From CAVQCA01 sp963763115 (GTDB lineage: Bacteria > Pseudomonadota > Gammaproteobacteria > UBA9214), in assembly GCA_963763115.1 (NCBI GenBank), contig CAVXNM010000033.1, forward strand, positions 69,131-133,130: a stretch of DNA of 64,000 bases. Direction: 5' to 3'. Of the stretch, positions 34,641 to 43,176 are shown piece by piece. Each line of letters starts with the position of its first letter. Position 1 is the first letter of the stretch. The position numbers were made by a program, and so were the translations under genes. Under the pieces are notes generated by a model, which made no database searches, was not told where the DNA came from, and saw nothing but the letters and a program-made list of their open reading frames with translations.

Positions 34641-36089
34641 ATGGCGGTTGTTAATCAACAAATCGACACCTTGATTAAAAAGGAATATCAGGCGGGTTTC
34701 GTCACCGATCTGGAAGCGGACAGCATGCCGCCCGGTCTCGATGAGGAGATTATTCGACTGATCTCCACCAGGAAACAGGAGCCCGGGTTCATGCTCGACT
34801 GGCGGCTCAAGGCCTATCGCCACTGGCTGACCATGAAAGTCCCGCAATGGTCCAGCGTGCATTACCCCCCGATCGATTATCAAAGCATTGTCTATTACTC
34901 TGCGCCGAAATCACGCGCGGACAGACCCGGGAGTCTCGCCGAGGTCGATCCGAAATTGCTCGAGACCTACAAGAAACTGGGCATCCCGCTGGAGGAGCAG
35001 GAAGCGCTTGCCGGCGTGGCCGTGGATGCGGTGTTTGACAGCGTATCGGTGGCGACCACGTTCAAGGACAAGCTTGCGGAACACGGCATCATCTTCTGTT
35101 CCTTTTCGGAGGCGGTGCGCGAGCACCCCGAACTGGTCCAGAAGTACCTCGGCAGCGTGGTACCCCATACCGATAATTTCTATGCCAGCCTGAACGCCGC
35201 GGTATTCAGCGACGGATCGTTCGTCTACGTACCGAAGGGCGTGCGCTGCCCGATGGAACTGTCCACCTACTTTCGCATCAACGCCTCCAACACCGGGCAG
35301 TTCGAACGCACGCTCATCATCGCCGATGAAGGCAGTTACGTCAGTTACCTGGAAGGCTGTACCGCACCGATGCGCGACGAGAACCAGTTGCATGCCGCGG
35401 TCGTGGAATTGATCGCGCACAAGGACGCCCGGATCAAATACTCGACCGTGCAGAACTGGTACCCGGGGGATGAGCAGGGCCGGGGCGGCATCTACAACTT
35501 CGTTACCAAGCGCGGTGCCTGCCGCGGCGCGAACGCCAGGATCTCCTGGACCCAGGTGGAAACCGGTTCGGCGATCACCTGGAAATACCCCAGCGTCATC
35601 CTGGAAGGCGACAACTCCAACGGCGAGTTCTATTCGGTGGCACTGACCAGCAATCACCAGCAGGCGGACACCGGCACCAAGATGATCCATATCGGCAAGA
35701 ACACCCGCAGCACTATCATCTCCAAGGGCATCTCGGCTCGCCAGGGGCAGAATGCCTATCGCGGCCTGGTGAAGGTGCTGAAGAGCGCGGAGGGTGCGCG
35801 GAACTACACCCAGTGCGATTCTCTGTTGATGGGCGATCGCTGCGGCGCCCACACCTTTCCCTATATCGAGGTGAAGAACAACACCGCCCGGGTCGAACAC
35901 GAGGCGACCACCTCCAGGATCGGCGAAGACCAGCTCTTCTACTGCCGGCAACGCGGGCTCTCCGACGAAGACGCCGTCACGCTGATCGTCAACGGATTCT
36001 GCAAGCAGGTCATGAACGAACTGCCGATGGAATTTGCCGTCGAGGCGCAAAAACTTCTGGGCATCAGCCTGGAAGGCGCCATCGGCTGA
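34641..36089 (+). CDS. sufB: Fe-S cluster assembly scaffold protein SufB
   Basis: A 482-residue SufB, the scaffold subunit of the SufBCD complex that builds iron-sulfur clusters. The frame contains the family core VPKGVRCPMELSTYFRIN, SYLEGCTAP and NNTARVEHEATTSRIGEDQLFY. ATG 34641 follows GGAGGG; the upstream in-frame codons (from 34578) lack homology. First gene of sufB-C-D-U-T. Confidence 0.97.
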   Translation: MAVVNQQIDTLIKKEYQAGFVTDLEADSMPPGLDEEIIRLISTRKQEPGFMLDWRLKAYRHWLTMKVPQWSSVHYPPIDYQSIVYYSAPKSRADRPGSLAEVDPKLLETYKKLGIPLEEQEALAGVAVDAVFDSVSVATTFKDKLAEHGIIFCSFSEAVREHPELVQKYLGSVVPHTDNFYASLNAAVFSDGSFVYVPKGVRCPMELSTYFRINASNTGQFERTLIIADEGSYVSYLEGCTAPMRDENQLHAAVVELIAHKDARIKYSTVQNWYPGDEQGRGGIYNFVTKRGACRGANARISWTQVETGSAITWKYPSVILEGDNSNGEFYSVALTSNHQQADTGTKMIHIGKNTRSTIISKGISARQGQNAYRGLVKVLKSAEGARNYTQCDSLLMGDRCGAHTFPYIEVKNNTARVEHEATTSRIGEDQLFYCRQRGLSDEDAVTLIVNGFCKQVMNELPMEFAVEAQKLLGISLEGAIG

Positions 36090-36108
36090 TAATCACAGGA
36101 GATACGGA

Positions 36109-36867
36109 ATGCTCTCGATAAATAATCTGCATGCCTCGGTGAATGACACGACGATTCTCCATGGCATCGACCTGGAAGTGAAGGCAGGCGAGGTACACGC
36201 CATCATGGGACCGAACGGCTCGGGCAAGAGCACCTTCGCGAACGTACTTGCCGGACGTGAACAGTATCGGGTCACGCGGGGCGAGGTACGTTACAAGGGA
36301 CAGGACTTGCTTGCCATGCCGCCCGAGGACCGGGCACGGGCCGGCGTGTTTCTCGCCTTTCAGTACCCCGTTGAAATTCCGGGCGTCAGCAATATCTATT
36401 TCCTCAAGGCGGCACTCAATGCCATCCGCACGTATCGCGGCATGGATGAACTCGATGCCATGGATTTCATTGCCCTGGTGAAGGAAAAGGTGGAAGTGGT
36501 GAAAATGGACGAGGCGCTGATTTACCGCGCCGTCAACGAGGGCTTTTCCGGCGGTGAGAAAAAGCGCAACGAGATATTGCAGATGATGGTGCTGGAACCG
36601 GCACTGGCCATACTCGATGAAACGGACTCGGGACTGGATATCGATGCCCTGAAAACGGTGGCCGACGGCGTCAATCGGCTGCGCAGTGACGAGCGCGCCT
36701 TTATCGTGGTCACCCATTACCAGCGCCTGTTGAATTACATCCTGCCCGACCATGTACACGTCCTGAGCAACGGTCGTATCGTAAAATCCGGCGGCCCCGA
36801 ACTTGCCCTCGAACTGGAGGAGCGCGGTTACGTGTGGCTGAACGAGCTGGCGGCAGGCGCGGCATGA
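36109..36867 (+). CDS. sufC: Fe-S cluster assembly ATPase SufC
   Basis: A 252-residue ABC-type ATPase that drives the SufBCD scaffold. Walker A GPNGSGKST is at 34-42, the signature is FSGGEKKRNE and the Walker B segment is LAILDETDSGLD, all in the SufC-specific form. CAGGAG precedes the ATG. It overlaps sufD by four bases (ATGA). Confidence 0.97.
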   Translation: MLSINNLHASVNDTTILHGIDLEVKAGEVHAIMGPNGSGKSTFANVLAGREQYRVTRGEVRYKGQDLLAMPPEDRARAGVFLAFQYPVEIPGVSNIYFLKAALNAIRTYRGMDELDAMDFIALVKEKVEVVKMDEALIYRAVNEGFSGGEKKRNEILQMMVLEPALAILDETDSGLDIDALKTVADGVNRLRSDERAFIVVTHYQRLLNYILPDHVHVLSNGRIVKSGGPELALELEERGYVWLNELAAGAA

Positions 36868-38213
36868 TGAATCCTGCACATGGCGCTTACGGCGATGAAT
36901 TCCGGGGCAGAGAGAAGTCACTGCCCGGCTGGCACGCACCCTGGGTCCGGGCGCTGCGCGCGCAGGCCCTGGAGACGTTTATAGAACGGGGTTTCCCGGA
37001 CACGCGCGTGGAAGAATGGAAATATACCGATCTCCGCAGTCTTACAAGGCACTACTTCACGACGACTCCCGGAGTGAGGTCTCTCGATGAATCCGCATTG
37101 CAGTCCCGACTGCTGACCAGTGAGCCGGTACACCGGCTGGTATTCGTCGACGGGCACCATGCTCCTGAACTCAGTCCGTTCAACACGCTGCTGAACGGCG
37201 TCACGCTGACCAGTCTGGCATTCGCACTGGTCAACCGGCCGGAGGAACTCGAGTCCTGGCTGGGTAGCAAGGCCGACCTGGAAAAACCCGGTTTCAATGC
37301 CTTCAACACGGCCTTCATGAGCGACGGCGCCTATATCAGACTCGCGCCAGGGACGGTGCTGGAGCAGCCGGTGCACCTGCTGTTCATCGCCACCGGCAGA
37401 CCGGATACGGTCGCGACAGTGAGAAATCTTATCGTCGCCGAAGCGGGAAGCAAGGCGCAGATCATCGAATCCTATGTTTCCCTGAACGATGCCGCCTATA
37501 TGACCAGCACGGTCACGGAACTCATCACCGGCGACGGCGCCGACATCGAGCATTACAAGCTGGAGCAGGAAAGCGAATCCGCCTACCACATGGCGGGCAT
37601 TTATGTCAGTCAGCAACGCGACAGTCGCTACACGTCCCACAATATCGCGTTCGGCGGCCGGCTGGTACGAAATGACCTTCAGGTCATGCTCGACGGGCCG
37701 GGCGCCGGTTGCACCCTGAATGGCCTGTACCTCACCCGGGGACGCCAGCACGTGGACAACCATACCCGCATCGACCACTGCAAGCCGCGGTCAAGCAGCC
37801 GTGAATTCTACAAGGGCGTGCTGGATGGACACTCGCGCGCCGTTTTCAACGGTCGCGTGGTCGTGCACATGGACGCTCAGCAGACCGATGCCCGGCAAAG
37901 CAACCACAACCTGCTGCTGTCGAACGAGGCCGAGGCCGATGCCCGGCCGCAACTCGAGATCCATGCCGATGACGTCAAATGCTCGCATGGCTGCACGGTT
38001 GGGCTACTGGATGAGGAGGCCATGTTCTACCTGCGCTCACGCGCCATCGATGCGGTGACGGCGAGGAATTTTCTCATTCATGCCTTCGCCGCCGACGTAC
38101 TGCAACGCATCCGGATAGCGCCTGTCCGCCGCCACCTTGAAGCACAGCTGACAGGACGTCTGTACGGTGGGAAAAGACCGGATATGTACATGAACCAGGA
38201 GGGTGTTGCATGA
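36864..38213 (+). CDS. sufD: Fe-S cluster assembly protein SufD
   Basis: A 449-residue SufD, the second scaffold subunit. The family segment DTRVEEWKYTDLRSL is near the start, and the C-terminal domain contains HVDNHTRIDHCKPRS and DVKCSHGCTVG, including the histidine implicated in cluster formation. It starts at the ATG overlapping the sufC stop. The next gene starts four bases before its end. Intact. Confidence 0.95.
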   Translation: MMNPAHGAYGDEFRGREKSLPGWHAPWVRALRAQALETFIERGFPDTRVEEWKYTDLRSLTRHYFTTTPGVRSLDESALQSRLLTSEPVHRLVFVDGHHAPELSPFNTLLNGVTLTSLAFALVNRPEELESWLGSKADLEKPGFNAFNTAFMSDGAYIRLAPGTVLEQPVHLLFIATGRPDTVATVRNLIVAEAGSKAQIIESYVSLNDAAYMTSTVTELITGDGADIEHYKLEQESESAYHMAGIYVSQQRDSRYTSHNIAFGGRLVRNDLQVMLDGPGAGCTLNGLYLTRGRQHVDNHTRIDHCKPRSSSREFYKGVLDGHSRAVFNGRVVVHMDAQQTDARQSNHNLLLSNEAEADARPQLEIHADDVKCSHGCTVGLLDEEAMFYLRSRAIDAVTARNFLIHAFAADVLQRIRIAPVRRHLEAQLTGRLYGGKRPDMYMNQEGVA

Positions 38214-38683
38214 GCACGAAGAGGGATCCGGCAATGACTTTTCTACGACAACTCTACGAGGAAACAATCCTCGACCACAATCGCAATCCGCGCAACTTCC
38301 TCAGGGTACCGGAGGGGGCCAACCGTCGTGCGCGTGGCTTCAACCCGGTCTGTAATGACGAGTTTACCGTTCATCTCAGGGTGAAGGACGGCATCGTCGA
38401 AGATGCCGGCTTTGAAGGTTCCGGTTGCGCCATTTCCACCGCCTCAGCATCGATGATGACGGAAAGCATCAAGGGAAAGACGGAAGCCGAAGTGCACGCC
38501 CTGTTCCATGGCGTACACAACCTGCTGACCGAAGAAGGTCCGGCCGAGGGCGTGGGCAAACTGGAAGTCCTGGCAGGCGTCCACGAATACCCGATGCGCA
38601 TCAAGTGCGCCACCCTGCCATGGCATACCCTGCAGGCGGCGCTGAATGAAGAGCGCAAAATCGTCTCCACGGAACCCCGATGA
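38210..38683 (+). CDS. sufU: SufU/IscU-type iron-sulfur scaffold protein
   Basis: A 157-residue member of the SufU/NifU-N family. The three conserved cysteines are C48 (NPVCND), C73 (GSGCAIS) and C133 (RIKCATLPW), with D50 in the usual place; this is the zinc- or cluster-binding site that accepts sulfur from SufS. No SufS gene lies between sufD and sufU, where most SufU operons carry it. Overlaps sufD and sufT by four bases each. Confidence 0.92.
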   Translation: MSTKRDPAMTFLRQLYEETILDHNRNPRNFLRVPEGANRRARGFNPVCNDEFTVHLRVKDGIVEDAGFEGSGCAISTASASMMTESIKGKTEAEVHALFHGVHNLLTEEGPAEGVGKLEVLAGVHEYPMRIKCATLPWHTLQAALNEERKIVSTEPR

Positions 38684-39015
38684 GCCAAAGCGACAAGAGT
38701 CTCATGCACAACCTCCTGGAGGAGCAGGTCATCCAGACCCTGCGGGAGATTCGTGATCCGGAACTGCCGGTCAATATCTACGACCTCGGGCTGATTTATG
38801 ACCTCGATCTCGATGCTTCCACGGGCACGGTCGTGATCAGGATGACGCTGACGGCACCGGCCTGCCCGGTCGCCCAGTCCTTCCCCGCCACGGTCGAATG
38901 CGCGGTACGTCAGGTCCCAGGCATCCAGGAGGCCAGGGTTGAGCTGGTGTGGGATCCGCCCTGGAGCCGGGAGCGCATGTCCGAGTCAGCGCGCCTGACA
39001 CTGGGTATGTACTAG
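38680..39015 (+). CDS. sufT: SufT-like MIP18/DUF59 Fe-S assembly protein
   Basis: A 111-residue protein with the DUF59 motifs IRDPELPVNIYDLGLIYD and LTAPACPVA, ending in DPPWSRERMSESARLTLGMY as SufT proteins do. SufT helps mature iron-sulfur proteins under high demand. The stop TAG (39013-39015) is formed by the first three bases of the inverted-repeat element that follows, so that element inserted exactly at the gene end. Last of the coupled suf genes. Confidence 0.9.
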   Translation: MSQSDKSLMHNLLEEQVIQTLREIRDPELPVNIYDLGLIYDLDLDASTGTVVIRMTLTAPACPVAQSFPATVECAVRQVPGIQEARVELVWDPPWSRERMSESARLTLGMY

Positions 39016-39284
39016 GGCCTGTTAACACTTGTATGATCGCCGCGTTGCTGTCTGAAATCAGGCCAGGCAAGGCGCGAGGAGCGAAGTGTAGTGGTGCTAA
39101 ATGAACGACGAGCAACGCCGCATGGCCTGATTTCAGGCGCAACCCGCAGGGACGGGGCCATTTTCCCGCAATCCTGCGTTAGCGCTCACTTGTTGTGTAG
39201 CCTAACTACACGGCACTCGCGCTGCCTTGTCTTGCGAAAAAATGGCCGCCGTCGCGACGACCATACACGTGTTAACAGGCCCTA
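39013..39284. mobile_element. MITE-like element with terminal inverted repeats
   Basis: A 272-base noncoding element with 16-base perfect terminal inverted repeats, TAGGGCCTGTTAACAC (39013-39028) and its complement at 39269-39284; similarity continues imperfectly for another 10-15 bases inward. Internally TGAAATCAGGCCA and TGGCCTGATTTCA form a 13-bp hairpin arm pair, and GTGTAG-CCTAA-CTACAC a second hairpin. No transposase is encoded. It separates sufT from the Rieske gene and supplies the sufT stop codon. Confidence 0.8.
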
Positions 39285-39294
39285 GGAGTCATGC

Positions 39295-39615
39295 ATGTCC
39301 GACTGGGTTGATGTCGCGGCCGTCGACGAACTCGAGGCAGGCGGCGTGATGGTGGTCGAAGTCAACGGGGCCGAGGTCGCCGTGTTCAATATCGACGGCG
39401 AGTTCTATGCACTGGCGGATATTTGCACCCATGACGGGGGTACGCTGGCCGACGGCGCCGTGGAAGATCACGAGATCGAATGCCCCCGGCACGGCGCCCG
39501 CTTCGATATCCGCACCGGCAAGGTCACGGCACCGCCGGCCTACGAAGATGTCACCACCTACCCGGTGCGGGTAGTCAACGGCATGGTTCAGGTCAGGGAT
39601 GTTTACCCGGACTGA
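39295..39615 (+). CDS. Rieske-type [2Fe-2S] ferredoxin
   Basis: A 106-residue soluble Rieske protein. Cluster ligands are C44/H46 (ICTHDGG) and C63/H66 (ECPRHGARF). Such small Rieske ferredoxins often follow sufBCD in bacteria and may supply electrons to assembly or to an oxygenase. Ten bases separate it from the MITE-like element, which probably split it from the suf transcript. Confidence 0.9.
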   Translation: MSDWVDVAAVDELEAGGVMVVEVNGAEVAVFNIDGEFYALADICTHDGGTLADGAVEDHEIECPRHGARFDIRTGKVTAPPAYEDVTTYPVRVVNGMVQVRDVYPD

Positions 39616-39668
39616 ATCCGGGCAACATCCATAACACACCGGCCGCCACCTGCCGGCGTGCCTTACCC

Positions 39669-40154
39669 CTAACGCTCCAGCAAGCGCTCCAGCATGGCGT
39701 CAATCTTGGCCATACGCGCGTCCAGCACGTCCAGGCGTCCCATCAGCTCACGGTACTGTTTTTTCGTGATGCCGGAGTGGCTCATACAGCAGCCTGTCTT
39801 ACAGCCTTCACCCATGCCGCCGGGCATCATGCCCTTCATGCCGCCTTTACCCATGCCACCCTTGCCCATGCGACAGCCTTTCTTGCCTGGCCCCATCATG
39901 CCGGGCTGCATCGCCATGCCCTCGCTCTTGGCGGCGCTGCCCGGTTCGTCCATCGTCATTCCGGGTCCATCCGTCTCCATCCCGGCAGCCGGAGCGGCTG
40001 TCTCCTGAACCGGCCCCGGATCCACCGTTTCTACCGTCACGACAGCCGCGACGTCGCCCTGTTCCGGTTGTACAACCGGCTCCTCGGATAACGCCAGCTG
40101 GCTGGCGAACAGCAGGCCGGTCAGAACAACTGGTATAAATTTCTTTGTAATCAT
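39669..40154 (-). CDS. Methionine/glycine-rich exported hypothetical protein
   Basis: A 161-residue protein with a signal peptide (FIPVVLTGLLFASQLALS), an acidic proline-rich stretch, then a Met/Gly-rich region (MQPGMMGPGKKGCRMGKGG, then GMKGMMPGGMG) and a short Cys-rich CKTGCCMSHSG. A C-terminal coiled-coil-like helix (LMGRLDVLDARMAKIDAMLERLLER) ends it. Met- and Cys-rich secreted proteins often bind copper, but that is inference. Convergent with the Rieske gene. Confidence 0.65.
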   Translation of the reverse strand: MITKKFIPVVLTGLLFASQLALSEEPVVQPEQGDVAAVVTVETVDPGPVQETAAPAAGMETDGPGMTMDEPGSAAKSEGMAMQPGMMGPGKKGCRMGKGGMGKGGMKGMMPGGMGEGCKTGCCMSHSGITKKQYRELMGRLDVLDARMAKIDAMLERLLER

Positions 40155-40368
40155 TTACATACCTCCACTGTCTTGCTGATTGTGCGGACCGGAAACCGAG
40201 CCTGCCGGTTTCCGATGATTGCCGAGAGACAACGACTCACAGCTTATCTAACTCACAGCTTATCTAAAGCGGTAATCCGGTCAATCACTCAACACGTGCC
40301 GGAGACGCGTTAGACCACCCCGTTGCCCATGAGTTGCAACGCGCCCGGGCGCCATCGGTACCTCGACG

Positions 40369-40893
40369 TCAGGAGCCGGCTCCACAGCACTTTTTATATT
40401 TTCTGCCGCTGCCACAGGGACAGGGATCGTTGCGTCCGACCTTGGGGGCGGCACGGCGGACGGGTACGATGCCGACCGGTTTCCCGTCGTAGAAATACCA
40501 GATGCCTTCCGCCCGGCGAAACTCCGATAGTTCGTGATGCACCTGGGTGGTTCCGTCCCGGGCGTAATGCACCTGGAACTCGACTGTCCCCGTCTGGTCC
40601 CCGGGTGACGTTCCAGAGACGCTGATGACTTCAAGACCGAGCCATTCGGATTCGTGCGACCACCGGGCGGCGCCGTCTTCGTCAAAATCATCGCGCTGGC
40701 TCGGGTGCAGTGTCTGGGCGAGATAGGGAATTTTCCGCAGTACATAGGCGGAATAGCGTGAACGCATCAGTTCTTCGGGCGACGCCGCATGCCTGCTTCC
40801 GTTTATCAGCGGCGCGCAACACGTCTCGTAGGTTCGGCCGGAGCCGCAGGGACACAGGCCGGTTTGTTCGCTGTTGATTCGTGCGGTTTCCAT
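40369..40893 (-). CDS. YchJ-family protein with two SEC-C motifs
   Basis: A 174-residue YchJ/UPF0225 protein. SEC-C zinc motifs lie at both ends: CPCGSGRTYETCC near residues 14-26, and NDPCPCGSGRKYKKCC at the C-terminus. The central NTF2-like part includes PEELMRSRYSAYVL and VHHELSEFRR. Function in the family is unknown. Single gene. Confidence 0.9.
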   Translation of the reverse strand: METARINSEQTGLCPCGSGRTYETCCAPLINGSRHAASPEELMRSRYSAYVLRKIPYLAQTLHPSQRDDFDEDGAARWSHESEWLGLEVISVSGTSPGDQTGTVEFQVHYARDGTTQVHHELSEFRRAEGIWYFYDGKPVGIVPVRRAAPKVGRNDPCPCGSGRKYKKCCGAGS

Positions 40894-41587
40894 TTGTAGT
40901 CATACCCTCCTGGAAAGACAAAGTACCGGGAAACGGCGGAATGCAGGATCAACCCGGTACCCAGGCTTATGGCCTGGATGGCGGATCGTGAAAGATTCCC
41001 GATCTGCACCTCGCCCCACCGGAGTCAGCGTCGCTCATGAGGCGCTGCTGACCTGGTCGACTGTGTCAGCCCGGGTTCCAATCCTCAAGCAGCGAACTGA
41101 TATGACACATCATGCCAATTTATCACGTTCCAGTTCAGCTACTTACCGCCCTACCTTGCCACTATTGCATCACGACACAGGGCAATGCATCCCGGATCCC
41201 CACAAATGTTCCACGGGACTTTTTGACCGATCAGGCAGGACAGGCTGACAAACTGCGGTTGCATTGCCTGCGCTGGCGTCGTATCTAGACCAGGATTCCA
41301 CATAAGCGCATCATGCGTGAAATTCGCCAGCGTAGCCGTGTGCCGGCGCAATCCCGGATGGCAAGTCGGCACTCATGCCGGCTGCGATCAGACCTATTGC
41401 CGATACACAACAGGCCGGCGCAGTAGCCTGGAATGGGTTTGCCGCGGAACCCCGACGCTTTCGAGACCCACGCAGCAGTAACCCGGATCGGAGCCATCAT
41501 CAATCCATGTGGGGAATTACTGGACACTACCATTAATCTCGCCTATGTATCTCTGTCTGGCTAACACATCTGGCTGTCGTTGGTCTT
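40894..41587. other. Intergenic region before the lipid gene cluster
   Basis: 694 bases with no gene I can support. Frames on both strands have random-looking composition. The promoter of the long desaturase-to-CDP-alcohol-transferase gene run must be near the right end; no strong minus-35/minus-10 pair is obvious. Confidence 0.4.
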
Positions 41588-42571
41588 ATGTTAATGCGTG
41601 ATATTTCAAATATGGAATCTGTATCCCCGCAAGCCGCAAATGTACCGGGCAGTCTCAAACCACGTAATTCGAAGGGTGCGCTGCACTTCTCCCTTTCCAT
41701 GGCCCTGACCGCCATGGGTATATGGCTGTCATCATTTGACACCCTCCTGGTCTGGGGTGCCGGACAGATCGTTCTAGCTGTCGCTTTCTTGCAGTGGTTC
41801 ATCCTGCTCCACGAGGCAGGGCACCGAACACTTTTTCGCTCAAAATCCCTGAATACTGCTGCCGGCCATATTGCCGCCCTGTTTTCCGGATTTCCATACT
41901 CCTCCTGGACCTTGATTCATTTTCGCCACCACAAATGGACGGGATGGCAGGACCTGGATGCCACAACAGCGTCGCTGGTACCACGTCCGCTGAAAAAGTG
42001 GGAACAACTGGTTATCAATTTCTGCTGGAAATCCTGGATTCCGATGTTCAGTCTTCTCTATAGAATCAACAACTACTGGAATTATCCACGGGTAGTCCGG
42101 TACCTGCGACTTTACCAGCAACGCAAAAAGGTCGCACGGGATATTCTCGTTCTGCTGATCGCCTATGTTTCGCTGATGCTTGCCATGGGGCCATCGACAT
42201 TCCTGCATGTTTTCGGGATTGCCTTTCTGATCACTCTGGTCATGCAGGAAGTCATACTGCTGAGCCAGCATACGCATATCCCTACCAATGTAAGCGATGG
42301 GAAACCTGTCAGGCCGTTTCCACCGCGTGAACAGGAAGTCTACACCCGCTCACTGCGTTTCCCCGCCTGGGTTTCCAGCATTGTGCTCATGAATTTCGAT
42401 GCCCATGAACTGCATCATATGTATGTCCAAGTTCCCGGCTATGACCTCAGGAAGATTCCCTACAGGACGCATAACGAAGTCAACTGGTGGACATGGATCA
42501 GGGGATCCAGGCGACTGTCCGGTGTCTCGTTTTTATTCAGTGACAGAACCCGGACAGGCTTCGGGCTGTGA
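41588..42571 (+). CDS. Membrane fatty acid desaturase
   Basis: A 327-residue membrane di-iron enzyme with the three histidine boxes of fatty acid desaturases: HEAGH (75-79), HFRHH (111-115) and HELHH (273-277). Hydrophobic pairs flank the boxes. Substrate is unknown; being the first gene of a lipid cluster, it may desaturate a fatty chain, an alkyl chain or a finished lipid. Two in-frame ATGs (41588, 41594) are possible, neither with a strong ribosome-binding site. Its stop overlaps the next start (GTGA). Confidence 0.85.
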   Translation: MLMRDISNMESVSPQAANVPGSLKPRNSKGALHFSLSMALTAMGIWLSSFDTLLVWGAGQIVLAVAFLQWFILLHEAGHRTLFRSKSLNTAAGHIAALFSGFPYSSWTLIHFRHHKWTGWQDLDATTASLVPRPLKKWEQLVINFCWKSWIPMFSLLYRINNYWNYPRVVRYLRLYQQRKKVARDILVLLIAYVSLMLAMGPSTFLHVFGIAFLITLVMQEVILLSQHTHIPTNVSDGKPVRPFPPREQEVYTRSLRFPAWVSSIVLMNFDAHELHHMYVQVPGYDLRKIPYRTHNEVNWWTWIRGSRRLSGVSFLFSDRTRTGFGL

Positions 42572-43176
42572 TCACGGCGATGACGGCACATTACCATTCA
42601 GATCCGCTCGCCGTTGCATTACTGATCGTGATGGCCTTTATCGCTTCCGGCATATTCCATGTTCTCTGGCTCCGCCATCCATGGTCACTCCCGCTGAAGG
42701 TCCCCCTGGACGGAGGCCTGAGGTATCGCGGAAAGCGAATATTCGGTGACAACAAGACTGTCCGTGGCCTGGTTGTCATCATACCCGCGACAGCATTGAG
42801 TTTCCTTGGCATCGGTCTGCTACGTCCCTGTTTCCCTGCTTGGTTCGCCGAGGGCATCTGGCCGTTGACTCCGCTCACCTACGCAACAGCGGGGATACTT
42901 GCGGGTTTCGGGTTCATGGCGGGCGAATTGCCAAACTCTTTCATCAAGCGTCAGTGCGGGATATCCCCGGGCGGCAGACCGCGGCGGATGATCTGGCGCA
43001 TCCTGACATCTGTCACCGACAGGATAGATTCGATCCTCGGGGTGCTGCTGATGTTGAGCTTGCTGGTACCGGTGCCCTGGCAGACCTGGGCTTACCTGCT
43101 GCTTATCGGACCCGGCGTGCATCTGTTGTTCAGCGCCTGGCTCTTCCGGCTCAGGGTCAAGGCGAGACCGGGATGA
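42568..43176 (+). CDS. CDP-archaeol synthase-like (CarS/DUF46) membrane cytidylyltransferase
   Basis: A 202-residue integral membrane protein with the CarS signature: PLDGGLRYRGKRIFGDNKTV near residues 48-67, five hydrophobic spans and a cytoplasmic loop (ELPNSFIKRQCGISPGG). Archaeal CarS transfers CMP from CTP to unsaturated archaetidic acid; bacterial homologues are scattered and mostly uncharacterised. Here it may activate an ether or unusual phosphatidic acid. The start is the GTG overlapping the desaturase stop. It overlaps the next gene by four bases. Confidence 0.82.
   Translation: MITAMTAHYHSDPLAVALLIVMAFIASGIFHVLWLRHPWSLPLKVPLDGGLRYRGKRIFGDNKTVRGLVVIIPATALSFLGIGLLRPCFPAWFAEGIWPLTPLTYATAGILAGFGFMAGELPNSFIKRQCGISPGGRPRRMIWRILTSVTDRIDSILGVLLMLSLLVPVPWQTWAYLLLIGPGVHLLFSAWLFRLRVKARPG

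Noticed and set aside
34911..36050. 379-residue reverse frame
   Set aside because: Lies opposite sufB, whose sequence is strongly conserved; the reverse frame has no recognisable family.
40874..41533. Short frames on both strands in the gap before the lipid cluster
   Set aside because: Random-looking composition, no start signals and no family.
42840..43172. 111-residue N-terminal extension of the dikinase frame
   Set aside because: Overlaps the CarS-like gene in another frame; the ATGA start at 43173 gives the normal family N-terminus.
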